NCBI GenBank assembly: GCA_020635175.1
Contig: JACKAH010000005.1
Span: 21,206-85,205 of the forward strand
DNA length: 64,000 nt
Source: Deltaproteobacteria bacterium
Lineage (GTDB): Bacteria > Bdellovibrionota_C > UBA2361 > J135
Direction: 5' to 3'
Under the pieces are notes generated by a model that was not told the DNA's origin, made no database searches, and worked only from the letters and a program-made list of their open reading frames with translations. This document shows, one piece after another, positions 15,942 to 25,188 of the stretch. Position numbers and translations under genes: made by a program. Position 1 is the first letter of the stretch, and each line of letters opens with the position of its first letter.

Positions 15942-16814
15942 ATGAAGCGAGATGCGACTATCACCTGGGCAAGCGGCGAGGGGTTCTTTAACCAACCAGG
16001 ATTTGAAGTTTACATTCAATCTATCCTTAGATCAGGCTTTGAGGGTGATAAGCTAATCTTTACAACAGATATTCCTGAGAAATGGAGAGAAAGATTAAAC
16101 CAACTCGGCTTTAATATAGTCACGGTTAATCCACAGATCATCGAGGTCGTCGTAAGGGACAGATTCCTAGCATATTGGATGTACTTAGCAGAAAATGCCG
16201 AACGTTATAGATACATCATTGCTACTGATGCGCGCGATGTAATTTTTCAGCGAAACCCAATTCCATATCTGAGCGCAAAATTTCTGCCACATTCAGATTT
16301 CGTGCTACTTACTTCAGAGGGTATGAAGCACTGCGAAAGTGATTGGAACATGCGCGATCAATATGGCTGTCAGAAGAATGTAAAAAGATTTGTCAAAGAC
16401 TACCGCAACTGGCCTGTCATAAATGGTGGTATTCAACTAGGAACAGCCAAACAGTTAAAGGATTTCTTTTTTACACTGTGGTCAGCTACATTAATGACTA
16501 ATGGCGAATGCACAGATCAGGGCGTTTTAAACTATATACTTAGTTTCTTAGAAAAAGATCCTAATATCTTTATTGATAACCCTGCAAAATCAGTTCTGTG
16601 TGCAACAGGTGAAGTTATCAAAAACAAGCTCATGGATCCGATGCCGCTTTTTGAGAATCATCAAGTTATAAATTCTAACACTATGGAGACATATATCTTG
16701 TACCATCAGTGGGACAGAACCAGTCATGCTGAGGAGTTACAGAAGCACTATATTGCGCAAGATCAGGGTCCAAAAAGTGTCTTCCCTCACCTCTTTCAAG
16801 ACAAAGAGGCATAG
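15942..16814 (+). CDS. GT-A-type glycosyltransferase-like protein
   Basis: 290 residues, no signal peptide. Family-like landmarks are YRYIIATDARDVIFQRNPI (a D-x-x-D metal/nucleotide motif after a beta strand), WPVINGGIQLGTAKQLKDFF and ECTDQGVLNYIL. This is the arrangement of nucleotide-diphospho-sugar transferases that add hexoses, found in bacterial surface glycan genes and in eukaryotic galactosyltransferases. The donor and acceptor are unknown. It is 50 bases upstream of a membrane-anchored SGNH hydrolase on the same strand; the two could build and decorate a surface glycan. Confidence 0.65.
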   Translation: MKRDATITWASGEGFFNQPGFEVYIQSILRSGFEGDKLIFTTDIPEKWRERLNQLGFNIVTVNPQIIEVVVRDRFLAYWMYLAENAERYRYIIATDARDVIFQRNPIPYLSAKFLPHSDFVLLTSEGMKHCESDWNMRDQYGCQKNVKRFVKDYRNWPVINGGIQLGTAKQLKDFFFTLWSATLMTNGECTDQGVLNYILSFLEKDPNIFIDNPAKSVLCATGEVIKNKLMDPMPLFENHQVINSNTMETYILYHQWDRTSHAEELQKHYIAQDQGPKSVFPHLFQDKEA

Positions 16815-16864
16815 AAAGAATCCTTGTTTTCTCGAGTTAGATATCTTGTTAAAGTTTCCTCATT

Positions 16865-18172
16865 ATGAGGAAAGAATACGCCCTATTTTCAGTTGTAATG
16901 GTTGTCGGCACAATTGTTTGTGGCACCATTTTATGGTTTATCGTACGCAGTGCTGCTCAAACACCTCAAGACATGAAGGTTGTACAACTAGATCAGAAAA
17001 TCCCTGCGTTTTATGATTCTGTTTTTCGAACTACTGATTTTAATTCGACTAGTTTGGTGATCGTAGATCCTATAGTAGGCGTACGTGGAAAACCGTTTTT
17101 AAATTACTATAAAGGCCTTGGTCCACATGATGCACTAGGCTTTAGAAATGTTAATGTTCCAAGAGTCGCTGATATTGTTACAATTGGTGATAGTCAGACC
17201 TATGGTAATAACGTCCTTATCTCAGATAATTGGCCATCACTTCTAACCAAAGAACTACCTGACAAGCAGTCTACTGTTTATAACATGTCGATTGGTGGTT
17301 GGGCTGCACCTCAATACCTTGATGCATTTAAGAAAGCCCTCTTTTTTCAACCAAAAGTTATCGTAGTAGCAATATATACAGGCAATGATTTTCACGAATC
17401 TTATAAGACAGCATACTCAATAGCTGGTTGGAAACCACTTAGGCCTTCAACAGAACTAACGATTGATAATCTGCCAAAAGTAGCTTTTCCTCCACCCAAA
17501 TCTGAGCGACAAAAAGTTATATTCAATGATGGTTATGAGACTGAGTTTACAATTGAGCATCGCTTAGTCGGAAACGATCGAAGTGAGCCTGCAATTTTAG
17601 CAGGGGTGCAGATTGTTAAAAATGTAATCGATCGCATCGCAGCGCTAGCTTCAAAGGTTAGTGGAGTAAAGGTCTTTGTCACGATCGTCCCAACTAAGGA
17701 AACCGTATATTCAAAAAGAGTTAAACAGGAAAATATCCAGCTTCCTGATAAGTATAATTTGCTAGTCACAGATGAGGGAAAAAACTCAGATGAGATAAAA
17801 GCATTTATTCAAACAAAACCAAATCTAACCTACATTGAGATCGCTAAAGCTTTGATTGAAAATGCGACTTCTTATTCAGCCTTCTATCCAGAAAACGAAA
17901 ACGGTCACCCAAACGAAGCTGGCCACGGCCTAATAGCAAAAGTAATTTCTGAAGCGATCAAACCAAGCTTAGATCAAATGCTATCTGGACTTATCAAAGT
18001 CCTATCAGATCATAATGAATATGATTTCTATTACATAAAAGATGGCATGATGTGGTTTGTGAATTCTGAGTTAATTGAAAACAAAAATTCAATTTCAGAG
18101 ATAAAACTTAGAGAGCTAGCTCTGTTTACGCCTAAAGGTGTGATTAGAACAAAATCTGAGATCTTTTGGTAA
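16865..18172 (+). CDS. Membrane-anchored SGNH/GDSL-like hydrolase
   Basis: 435 residues. One N-terminal membrane helix (residues 6-28, FSVVMVVGTIVCGTILWFIV) precedes a periplasmic SGNH domain. Block I is TIGDSQTYG with the nucleophile S110; block II Gly is in MSIGGW; block III Asn is N174 in YTGNDFHES; the block V His is in NGHPNEAGHGLIA. SGNH enzymes of this topology remove or transfer O-acetyl groups on polysaccharides, as in AlgX-like proteins. It follows the glycosyltransferase gene. Its stop abuts the 3' end of the opposing gene at 18173. Confidence 0.75.
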   Translation: MRKEYALFSVVMVVGTIVCGTILWFIVRSAAQTPQDMKVVQLDQKIPAFYDSVFRTTDFNSTSLVIVDPIVGVRGKPFLNYYKGLGPHDALGFRNVNVPRVADIVTIGDSQTYGNNVLISDNWPSLLTKELPDKQSTVYNMSIGGWAAPQYLDAFKKALFFQPKVIVVAIYTGNDFHESYKTAYSIAGWKPLRPSTELTIDNLPKVAFPPPKSERQKVIFNDGYETEFTIEHRLVGNDRSEPAILAGVQIVKNVIDRIAALASKVSGVKVFVTIVPTKETVYSKRVKQENIQLPDKYNLLVTDEGKNSDEIKAFIQTKPNLTYIEIAKALIENATSYSAFYPENENGHPNEAGHGLIAKVISEAIKPSLDQMLSGLIKVLSDHNEYDFYYIKDGMMWFVNSELIENKNSISEIKLRELALFTPKGVIRTKSEIFW

Positions 18173-19282
18173 CTAGGCCGCCAGTCTTGCAGCGATAGAA
18201 GAAGCACAACGACTAGAGATCTCATCAATTGGCGACCTGTCTTCAAACTGAATCATTCCGTTAGCTGTAAGGTCCATCAACAAGGTTTCAAGTGGAAGCC
18301 TGAGTAGAGTTGCTTGAGCATTCCTTCCAATAACCTCATTCACATTTGCGACATGAGTTTTATCTCCATAACGAAGTGCGTGACGATTAGCAAAAACCCA
18401 AACATTCCCATCATGTGCGAAATCGCTATCAGTTAGGTCACCTCTAGATTTATGAATTATGGTTATCTTATCCGGATCAACTCCCATCAGTACTAAAGAT
18501 TTTGCAATTAAGTCGTGAGGCTGCTTAACATTGAATCCAAGCTTTCGCTCCATAATCTCTAATACATCCTCAGGGAGCTTTGTCTCTTGAGTAGCGTCAA
18601 CAATTGAATCTTCTAACCGTTGCCGATAGCCCTGAATTGATTCCCTCTCAGCATCCATCAGATCCGTTGCTAATGTCGTGTCTAAAAGAAAAAAGAGGTT
18701 TTGAAAAAATGGTTCATGGTGACACATAAAATGCGGCAAAATACAAACATGATCAGGTGGTGTTTGTTGAATTGCATCCGCCATTAAAGTTGCGAACATC
18801 TCATGTTGAAGTCCTAAGATTCTTCTTGAGTCCTGTAAGTCGTCAGGTATTGACAGGATATCGACTCTCCTCTGCTGCAGATTTGTATTCTCAAGTAAAA
18901 ATCTTCTGAGCTCATCCTCTACAACGAGATCAAGAGACAATGGGAATCGTTCAACGGGATCACCGTTTAACTGTCTGGTCACAGTATTATCTGCAAGCAC
19001 TATTCTATCTGCAAACTCATGTCGACGTTTCTCAATTGTGGTTTTAACATCTGAGTCTTGAGTCCCTGCCGGAATCTCTAGCACATCAACTCGACAGCCC
19101 AATGCTTGTAAATCACGAACAACTAACGGAACAATTGCAGAATAAGCTCGATTACCGCGAAAGGTAATCGTTAAATTTCGTCCAAAGAGGTCTGGGTCGT
19201 TGCCGAGAGGCTCTTCTGGGGTTAAGCCACCTTCTGATTCGGGGCCCAAAGTTTCACCATTTCCATCGTCTAAAAAGACCAC
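18173..19282 (-). CDS. Hypothetical acidic cytoplasmic protein
   Basis: 369 residues without signal peptide or membrane helix. The N-terminus is acidic and flexible (FLDDGNGETLGPESEGGLTP). Alternating alpha/beta segments follow, such as NLTITFRGNRAYSAIVPLVV, DHVCILPHFMCHHEPF (His/Cys-rich) and ITIIHKSRGDLTDSD. I do not recognise the family and see no nucleotide-binding loop. It ends exactly against the convergent SGNH gene. AT-rich class. Confidence 0.5.
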   Translation of the reverse strand: MVFLDDGNGETLGPESEGGLTPEEPLGNDPDLFGRNLTITFRGNRAYSAIVPLVVRDLQALGCRVDVLEIPAGTQDSDVKTTIEKRRHEFADRIVLADNTVTRQLNGDPVERFPLSLDLVVEDELRRFLLENTNLQQRRVDILSIPDDLQDSRRILGLQHEMFATLMADAIQQTPPDHVCILPHFMCHHEPFFQNLFFLLDTTLATDLMDAERESIQGYRQRLEDSIVDATQETKLPEDVLEIMERKLGFNVKQPHDLIAKSLVLMGVDPDKITIIHKSRGDLTDSDFAHDGNVWVFANRHALRYGDKTHVANVNEVIGRNAQATLLRLPLETLLMDLTANGMIQFEDRSPIDEISSRCASSIAARLAA

Positions 19283-19464
19283 GCTAAATATCCTCTATTC
19301 AATTATCAAAGAAACTACCCCTACTCTCAGAGTGTAAGACTTTGATTAGGACAAAACAACTATTTTGGAAAAAATTGAGTGATTTTGCATAAGATAATCC
19401 CCGTATGATATCGTCTTTGTTCAAAATAAGTTGTTCCTTCCAAGAATTAGCATTGTTCATAGTA

Positions 19465-19518
19465 CTCTCTTCGTTGCGTTTTGACTTGATTAGGTAGGTC
19501 GGAAGGCAACGAAGAGAG
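19465..19518. repeat. 13-bp perfect inverted repeat at the left edge of a GC-rich block
   Basis: CTCTCTTCGTTGC (19465-19477) and GCAACGAAGAGAG (19506-19518) are exact reverse complements separated by 28 bases. They lie between divergent genes, where AT-rich DNA changes to the GC-rich gene at 19637. A terminator role is unlikely because neither gene ends here. Confidence 0.5.
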
Positions 19519-19636
19519 GGTGGTAGCTTTAAGGTTTTATATATTTTTGAGGTTCCTACTGGGAGTTACTGGTGAGTTTTATGACCTGCAGTCGCAGTTC
19601 AGAATGCTCACTGGTCCAACGTCCCTGGAGTGGTCC

Positions 19637-20851
19637 ATGAAAATCATAGAGGTATTCCCACTAGAGGTGGGACTCGAGGCCATATGGCCCGTGAAGGGTC
19701 GAGAGCGGCACGATGAACCAGGCGGCCTCTCTGTGAAGGCTCTGGTAAAAAGGGATGGCGGGATCGTCGCTCTGATTCTGAGCGGAGCTCCGCAGCACTC
19801 GCAGACTGTTCGTGCAGAGAAGCCGAGTCATCTGCAACTCACCCTGAGTGGAGCGCCAGATGGCTGGCAATCGGGACTGCTCGGCGAGCACCGACTCAAG
19901 CTGCCGAACGGCAAGATCAAGGAACCTGAGTTCAGGAGCTGGGGCGAGCGGAGGCGAGCCTACTACATTCGTCTGAGCTCCGGCACGGAGATCGTCGTCT
20001 ACGACAAACCCATCCGTCTCGGTACCCACAAGGAACGGGGTAGCAAGCCCCTGACCCGCAAGGTCTGCACCACGATCCTGTCTCCTGGCAAATCAGCTGT
20101 TCACCAGGACGATTATGTCAAGATCCGCCCTGGCCATGGCAGGTTCAACCTGCCGCTGATCGAGCTCAACTTCGAGACTGCTGCACAGCTTGAGCCAGGA
20201 CAGGATCTGAGCCCGACTGTGCTCGAGTGGGCCTTCGATCCGTGGCTCTCTCACGCGGACTACCCGGTAGATGCGGATGGGCACAACTGCATTACCAACT
20301 TCCGGGATCCGCACGATCCCGACGTTCCCGGTGTGGTCATCCCTGCGGTGAGGCCCGATGCTGCTGATTGGAGGAACCTCGAGTTCCTCACTCCGATCGC
20401 TGCGATGCAGGCCATCGGCTCTGATCTGTGGCTGCACTACGTGCTGCGTCTGGTCGGACATCCGGCTCCCGACTTCGAGGAGATGGAGACCGATCAGCGA
20501 GCGAGCTCGTCTGGATCTCGGCGTGAGTACGAGCGTCCACGTGGTGGTGTGTACTCACATCCAGAGCGGATGGGAGACTGCTACGAGGGTTCCTACGCGC
20601 GGCGCACCTTGGTCGGTTTCTGGTGGCTGTTCGAGGTGCAGCGGGGTTCGCAGACCTTCTGGATCGTCGACTCCTTCCGGCATCGCACAGCACTGCGCGT
20701 CTTTTTCTCCCGAGACATCGCGCTGCAGTACGCTCGCGGTATCAACCGGAAGGGCATCGACAACGAACGGTTCCGTCGTCGAATCGTGCATCGCGCTGGA
20801 TGGCAGGAAGATCTCAGTGCTGTCCTGAGCGAACTCTTCTCCGAAGCGTAA
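19637..20851 (+). CDS. Hypothetical protein in a GC-rich block
   Basis: 404 residues from the ATG at 19637, which has TGGAG 7-8 bases upstream; an open frame extends back to a GTG at 19520, but that part is AT-rich and has no ribosome site. No signal peptide. Arg/His-rich with many Trp (DLWLHYVLRLVGHPAPDFEE, WWLFEVQRGSQTFWIVDSF). No known motif recognised. It is an isolated GC-rich gene between an inverted repeat and a 3' hairpin. Confidence 0.5.
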   Translation: MKIIEVFPLEVGLEAIWPVKGRERHDEPGGLSVKALVKRDGGIVALILSGAPQHSQTVRAEKPSHLQLTLSGAPDGWQSGLLGEHRLKLPNGKIKEPEFRSWGERRRAYYIRLSSGTEIVVYDKPIRLGTHKERGSKPLTRKVCTTILSPGKSAVHQDDYVKIRPGHGRFNLPLIELNFETAAQLEPGQDLSPTVLEWAFDPWLSHADYPVDADGHNCITNFRDPHDPDVPGVVIPAVRPDAADWRNLEFLTPIAAMQAIGSDLWLHYVLRLVGHPAPDFEEMETDQRASSSGSRREYERPRGGVYSHPERMGDCYEGSYARRTLVGFWWLFEVQRGSQTFWIVDSFRHRTALRVFFSRDIALQYARGINRKGIDNERFRRRIVHRAGWQEDLSAVLSELFSEA

Positions 20852-20860
20852 CACAAAGCC

Positions 20861-20888
20861 TCACCGATTCCTGGAGGAAATCTGGTGA
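20861..20888 (+). terminator. Imperfect hairpin after GC-rich gene
   Basis: TCACCGATTCC pairs with GGAAATCTGGTGA with two bulged bases, 10 bases after the stop. There is no T tract. Confidence 0.4.
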
Positions 20889-21022
20889 GAACCGAAGGAA
20901 ATGAGTGCTGCCACCCATCTCTTTCGGATCTAAACTACGATTCAGCTATAGCAAACTCTCCACTGGGACCAGGAAATTCCCTACTTTGATTAGAGTAGAA
21001 CAATATTTGGGGGGGGGATAGA

Positions 21023-22012
21023 TTAACCCTCGCGAATTGGCGAACGTCCAATGCAATCGATTAAATAATCCTCCCCTTCTATCTTATCAGCACTTCCGTA
21101 CTTATATCCGACAGAAACCATCTCGGAGTTAAAGGAATACACGGGCTTCCCAATCGGGGGTATTACAATCATAGCCCCTCTACCGGGGGATTTTTGAGCA
21201 ACTTCTTTAAATTCATCATCTAACAACTGACGCAATAGTTTTGAATCAGAGAAAACTTTCTTATCTTTCCTTAAAGCGCTACGCATCTCTGAAATAACAA
21301 ATCCAGAAACTAAAGTTTTAAGAAATGTCTCACCATGACCAGTAGTAGAAAGTCCGCAAATATTATCATCAGCATATACACCTGAACCAACAACTGGGGT
21401 ATCACCGATACGACCATTATACTTAAAGCTCAATCCACCAGTTGATGTTCCTGCCGCAATATGACCATTAATATCCCTGACAACACATCCTACTGTGCCG
21501 TGAATATCATCAACCTTTTGTTCAACTTCAGCTTGCTTAAGCTCCATTAATCTTCTTACATGCGGAGCGATAAGATCTTCGTGGGTTTTAACGAGCCCAT
21601 ACTTCTCTTTAATAAAATCTGGGGCTTGCTCGAGATTAAGCTCTAACTCACGCGTCCAGGTAGTCATTAAAGTTCTATTTGGGGTAAGCATATCGAGCGC
21701 TACAGCAGATGGAAACTTTAGTCGGCGGCAGTGCACTAAAGATACAAAATCAAGGTTACCTCGCATCAGCCCGACATCTGTCAGCACTATGCCGTTAATA
21801 TTTGGATACCCTCCATAACCTGCATTGAAGTATTCGCAAGCTTCTAAAACTCGAATCGCTTCTACTACCGCAATATCAGCTGGTTTTCCTTTTGCAACGG
21901 CATCCCATGCTGCATCTCGAGCCTCTTTAAGGAAGGGAAGTTTCTTTGATGCATGATCTATCGAGAGTTTTCCTGCGCCACCGTGAATAATGACGGCTAG
22001 ATTTTCTGACAT
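21023..22012 (-). CDS. Isoaspartyl peptidase / plant-type L-asparaginase
   Basis: 329 residues, Ntn-hydrolase of the asparaginase-2 family. It begins LAVIIHGGAGKLS and contains DDIHGTVGCVVRD with the autoprocessing nucleophile T173 after Gly. It also has the glycine-rich GRIGDTPVVGSGVYADD and STTGHGETFLK, which bind the aspartyl group. The precursor would self-cleave before T173 and hydrolyse beta-aspartyl peptides or asparagine. It lies 7 bases downstream of an ATP-grasp ligase gene, an operon that pairs an amide-forming with an isopeptide-cleaving enzyme. AT-rich class; cytoplasmic. Confidence 0.88.
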   Translation of the reverse strand: MSENLAVIIHGGAGKLSIDHASKKLPFLKEARDAAWDAVAKGKPADIAVVEAIRVLEACEYFNAGYGGYPNINGIVLTDVGLMRGNLDFVSLVHCRRLKFPSAVALDMLTPNRTLMTTWTRELELNLEQAPDFIKEKYGLVKTHEDLIAPHVRRLMELKQAEVEQKVDDIHGTVGCVVRDINGHIAAGTSTGGLSFKYNGRIGDTPVVGSGVYADDNICGLSTTGHGETFLKTLVSGFVISEMRSALRKDKKVFSDSKLLRQLLDDEFKEVAQKSPGRGAMIVIPPIGKPVYSFNSEMVSVGYKYGSADKIEGEDYLIDCIGRSPIREG

Positions 22013-22019
22013 TCAAAGC

Positions 22020-23318
22020 CTATATGCGGTTAACATCTAAGTATCGAAGTGCTTCTTCGAGATACTCGATATGATACATATCTTCAGCCAGAAGAACAGC
22101 AGCAAATGTGCCATTTATAGATAGAGTGTCACAGTCATATGGAAAAACTGAATTAATCCTACTTCCATCATAGAGCAGTGATTCGATTTGTTCTTTCAAG
22201 CTATCAAAATCACACTTATTTGTTTTTGCTTTAAAGAACTTCCAGCAAGGAACCTTGCCTATTCTTTTCTCAATATTATTGATAATTGCGTAGGTATATG
22301 TCGATCCGTTAACCCGCGCATTATTCTCAATCGGAAATATGCCGCTATCACAGATAATATAGTCAACTCCACAAACTCCCTTATAGCCGTCACTAGCCAT
22401 CTGTTTCACGATAATCTTGGAGATCGTCGTCATCTGCTTATATGCACGGCTTGAAAAATACTGACCTTTTAAGTTTCCAGCATGCTTTAAACCTTCGAAA
22501 AGCTGAGCAGACAATCCTAAATGATGAATGTCTCCGTTCTTATCAATCGCCCACTGATCGTTTGGTGAGGCAATTACTTTAAGCATCGGCTCTACAAGCA
22601 AACGCTTTTCGTTGTTCTTTTTAATATCATTATAAATCTCTACGATATCGGGACTGTTAGTCTGATAGATTGAGCTGCCGGCAGAACCGTGTTCACCACG
22701 GATTATAACCGATCCGTAGTCGCCAAGCAGTGCATGAACTAACTTCTCCAACTCTTCGTACTCAATTGGATCATGGTCTGTCAGCTTGTGCTCAACTCCA
22801 CCTACCACATTGATACCAAGCTTTATGCATTCTTCTTTGAAGGTTGCTTTACTAAAGTACTTAGCGCAGACACCTTCTTCTGCTCCGAAAAGTTCTGCCC
22901 CTAAAGTCTTTGCACATTCAGCTTCCGTATGCCCAGAATAAAATGGCACATAGATAGGTTTTCTACCTGTCTTCTCTATCGTTTTGAGCACTTCAGCAGG
23001 ATTTTCAATTACCAACTCTGAAAGCGATTTATCTACCCCTTCATAACCAAAAGCCACGGTCTCTGCGGGGCCCATTCCAAGCGATCGAATCCATTGATAG
23101 TATTGCTGATCAAGCTTACCTGAAAGTAAAACCAGATCTTCGTTTTTTGCTACAGGTAAAGCTCTAGAGCATTTTGCGTATACGTAAGGGTTAGTTTCAG
23201 CGTAGAGTGCACGATGGGGTTGACCAAGAACATCAGAGGCAAAGATTACTAAATCATTATTTGATGTCGAAATGACATCTCTAAAAGGACTCTGTCCAAA
23301 CAGAACACGTGCTGCCAT
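22020..23318 (-). CDS. ATP-grasp family ligase
   Basis: 432 residues, cytoplasmic. The C-terminal half has ATP-grasp landmarks: SVIIRGEHGSAGSS (flexible loop), RLLVEPML (hinge region), and GVCGVDYIICDSGIFPIENN followed by ARVNGSTY, giving the E-x-N-x-R metal-binding segment. The first 150 residues form a Rossmann-like pre-ATP-grasp region (NDLVIFASDVLGQ). Such enzymes join a carboxylate to an amine through an acyl-phosphate. Substrates are unknown; the following isoaspartyl peptidase suggests an aspartyl-containing peptide or amide. It is transcribed divergently from trpS. Confidence 0.8.
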   Translation of the reverse strand: MAARVLFGQSPFRDVISTSNNDLVIFASDVLGQPHRALYAETNPYVYAKCSRALPVAKNEDLVLLSGKLDQQYYQWIRSLGMGPAETVAFGYEGVDKSLSELVIENPAEVLKTIEKTGRKPIYVPFYSGHTEAECAKTLGAELFGAEEGVCAKYFSKATFKEECIKLGINVVGGVEHKLTDHDPIEYEELEKLVHALLGDYGSVIIRGEHGSAGSSIYQTNSPDIVEIYNDIKKNNEKRLLVEPMLKVIASPNDQWAIDKNGDIHHLGLSAQLFEGLKHAGNLKGQYFSSRAYKQMTTISKIIVKQMASDGYKGVCGVDYIICDSGIFPIENNARVNGSTYTYAIINNIEKRIGKVPCWKFFKAKTNKCDFDSLKEQIESLLYDGSRINSVFPYDCDTLSINGTFAAVLLAEDMYHIEYLEEALRYLDVNRI

Positions 23319-23502
23319 AAAAATCTCCTAAACAAGTCTCGAACAACCAAACACCAATAACAAAAGAGCAAGCAAATTCTATAGAACTGGCTAAATTCGT
23401 TGCAAAAGTTAAAAACTTTAAGGATAGTAGTTTGATAGGGTTGCAACGATATGCGAAAACAATATACATAATTTCAAGAACTTACTCAAATCAAACTGAG
23501 AC

Positions 23503-24498
23503 ATGAACCAGGCACAAAAAAAACGTTCTCTTTCCGGCATACGTTCTAGCGGTAATGTTCATATTGGAAACTACCTAGGAATGATTAAGCCAGCATTAGA
23601 GTATCAAAAGGATTATGACTGCCTTTACTTCATCGCTGACTTACATGCACTAACAACTCTTAGAGATAAAGAGTTAATGCATCAATACAGTATGGATCTG
23701 GTCGCTACCTGGTTAGCGTTAGGTCTTGATGTGAACGCCCATACATTTTACCGACAATCTGATGTTCCCTTTGTTACGGAGTACGCTTGGTATTTATCTT
23801 GTTTCACAAATATAAGCTTTCTTGAAAAAGCTCATGCTTATAAAGATGCTCGCGCTAACAACAAAGAGTTAAATCACGGTGTGCTGGCCTACCCTATCTT
23901 AATGGCTGCCGACATAGTGATGTATGATGTGGATATCGTGCCTGTAGGTAAGGATCAGAAACAGCACGTCGAGATGGCTCGTGATTTTGCCGGCACTGTT
24001 AACGCTGCATTAGGACAAGATGTGATCAAGCTTCCAGAGCCTGTAATACGTGAAGAGGTCATGACTATCCCAGGGCTTGATGGTCGTAAGATGTCTAAGT
24101 CGTATAATAACGAGATTCCTTTATTCTGCCCTGAGAAGCAGCTACGCAAAAAAATTATGTCGATAAAGACTGATTCAACTGACATGGAAGCTCCTAAAGA
24201 ACTAGATGGAACTCTCATAGGTGATATCTTCAAATTTTTTGGACAGGAGCAACAGTATACTGACCTCAAATCACGATTAGCAGCAGGTGGTATGGGTTGG
24301 GGACATGCAAAAGAGGAGCTATTCCAAGTAATCAACGACTACTTAAAAGATGCGCGCTCTGAGTATGACAAACTAAGACAAGACGAAGCACACCTTATCT
24401 CAGTCTTAGACGATGGAGCTAGGAAGGCAACAGAGATTGCAGTTGGTCCATTAAACAGATTACGTAGTGCGCTAGGCTTTAAGGAAGTTGAGCTTTAA
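23503..24498 (+). CDS. trpS: Tryptophanyl-tRNA synthetase
   Basis: 331 residues, the usual length. Class I synthetase that charges tRNA-Trp. The HIGH-type motif is H20-IGN in SGNVHIGNYLG. The KMSKS loop is at K196-S200 (GRKMSKSYNN). GVLAYPILMAADIVMYD and VPVGKDQKQHVEMARD are family-specific. It is cytoplasmic and probably essential. Its stop codon overlaps the start of the next gene (TAATG), so the CBM9-like gene is coupled to it. Confidence 0.94.
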   Translation: MNQAQKKRSLSGIRSSGNVHIGNYLGMIKPALEYQKDYDCLYFIADLHALTTLRDKELMHQYSMDLVATWLALGLDVNAHTFYRQSDVPFVTEYAWYLSCFTNISFLEKAHAYKDARANNKELNHGVLAYPILMAADIVMYDVDIVPVGKDQKQHVEMARDFAGTVNAALGQDVIKLPEPVIREEVMTIPGLDGRKMSKSYNNEIPLFCPEKQLRKKIMSIKTDSTDMEAPKELDGTLIGDIFKFFGQEQQYTDLKSRLAAGGMGWGHAKEELFQVINDYLKDARSEYDKLRQDEAHLISVLDDGARKATEIAVGPLNRLRSALGFKEVEL

Positions 24499-25085
24499 TG
24501 AACTTTCCTATCCTTAAAAGTGAAAGTTCACTTACACTGAATGCACTTTGGAAAGAAAAATTTCATCAGATTGAAACTGACTGGTTTCAAAACAGCACAC
24601 CTTATAAGCCAAGCTTTCTTTTAGCCTCCGATCCTGAGAATTTCTACTTTCTGGCCGAAGTATCGGGTGACCAGATAAATCTAAATCCTGAAACAAAAGC
24701 AGGCACCTTTACTGAAGACCTCTGGAAATTCGATGTGGCAGAGATCTTCTTTGGTGAAAAAGGATCGGATCTATATCAGGAGTTCAACCTCGCTCCAACT
24801 GGAGCGTGGTTTAGTTTTCTTTTTAGAGGAGAAAGAGAGCGTCTAAAGTCTCTGGAATCTGTGAGTGAAATCTCGGCATATGCTGAGTGCCTTTCTAATA
24901 CAAAATGGAGAGGCTCTCTTAGCATACCAAGAGAGCATGTAATGCTTAACCATAATAACCTCACGGCAAACGTAACGTTCAATCTTGGAGACGAGGTACG
25001 CTACTACTATAGTTTTGCTCAGCTAAATTCTGAGAAACCGAACTTCCATCTCTATCAAGAATTTATGCAAATTCATCAAGAATAG
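24498..25085 (+). CDS. CBM9-like / DOMON-type beta-sandwich protein
   Basis: 195 residues. The core matches the carbohydrate-binding family 9-like fold: FLLASDPENFYFLAEVSG, DLWKFDVAEIFFGEKGSD, YQEFNLAPTGAWFSFLF, then SLSIPREH. There is no signal peptide, so despite the fold it may act in the cytoplasm. The start ATG overlaps the trpS stop (TAATG), implying translational coupling. No ligand can be named. Confidence 0.6.
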   Translation: MNFPILKSESSLTLNALWKEKFHQIETDWFQNSTPYKPSFLLASDPENFYFLAEVSGDQINLNPETKAGTFTEDLWKFDVAEIFFGEKGSDLYQEFNLAPTGAWFSFLFRGERERLKSLESVSEISAYAECLSNTKWRGSLSIPREHVMLNHNNLTANVTFNLGDEVRYYYSFAQLNSEKPNFHLYQEFMQIHQE

Positions 25086-25143
25086 TACTGTTGAGCATGT
25101 AGCTATAAGTCACTAATGACGTAACAAATGCACGCTTAGATGG

Positions 25144-25179
25144 GTGCCATGGTGTGGGGTATAACCAAAACCATGGCAC
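25144..25179 (-). terminator. Hairpin after the lipoprotein/protease pair
   Basis: GTGCCATGGT (25144-25153) pairs perfectly with ACCATGGCAC (25170-25179), 10 bases beyond the 3' end of the protease gene and at the left edge of this GC-rich block. Confidence 0.5.
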
Positions 25180-25188
25180 GAAGGCTTC

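Noticed and set aside
21009..21017. Run of nine G as a phase-variable tract
   Set aside because: It lies after the stop of the isoaspartyl peptidase gene and not in a promoter or coding frame.
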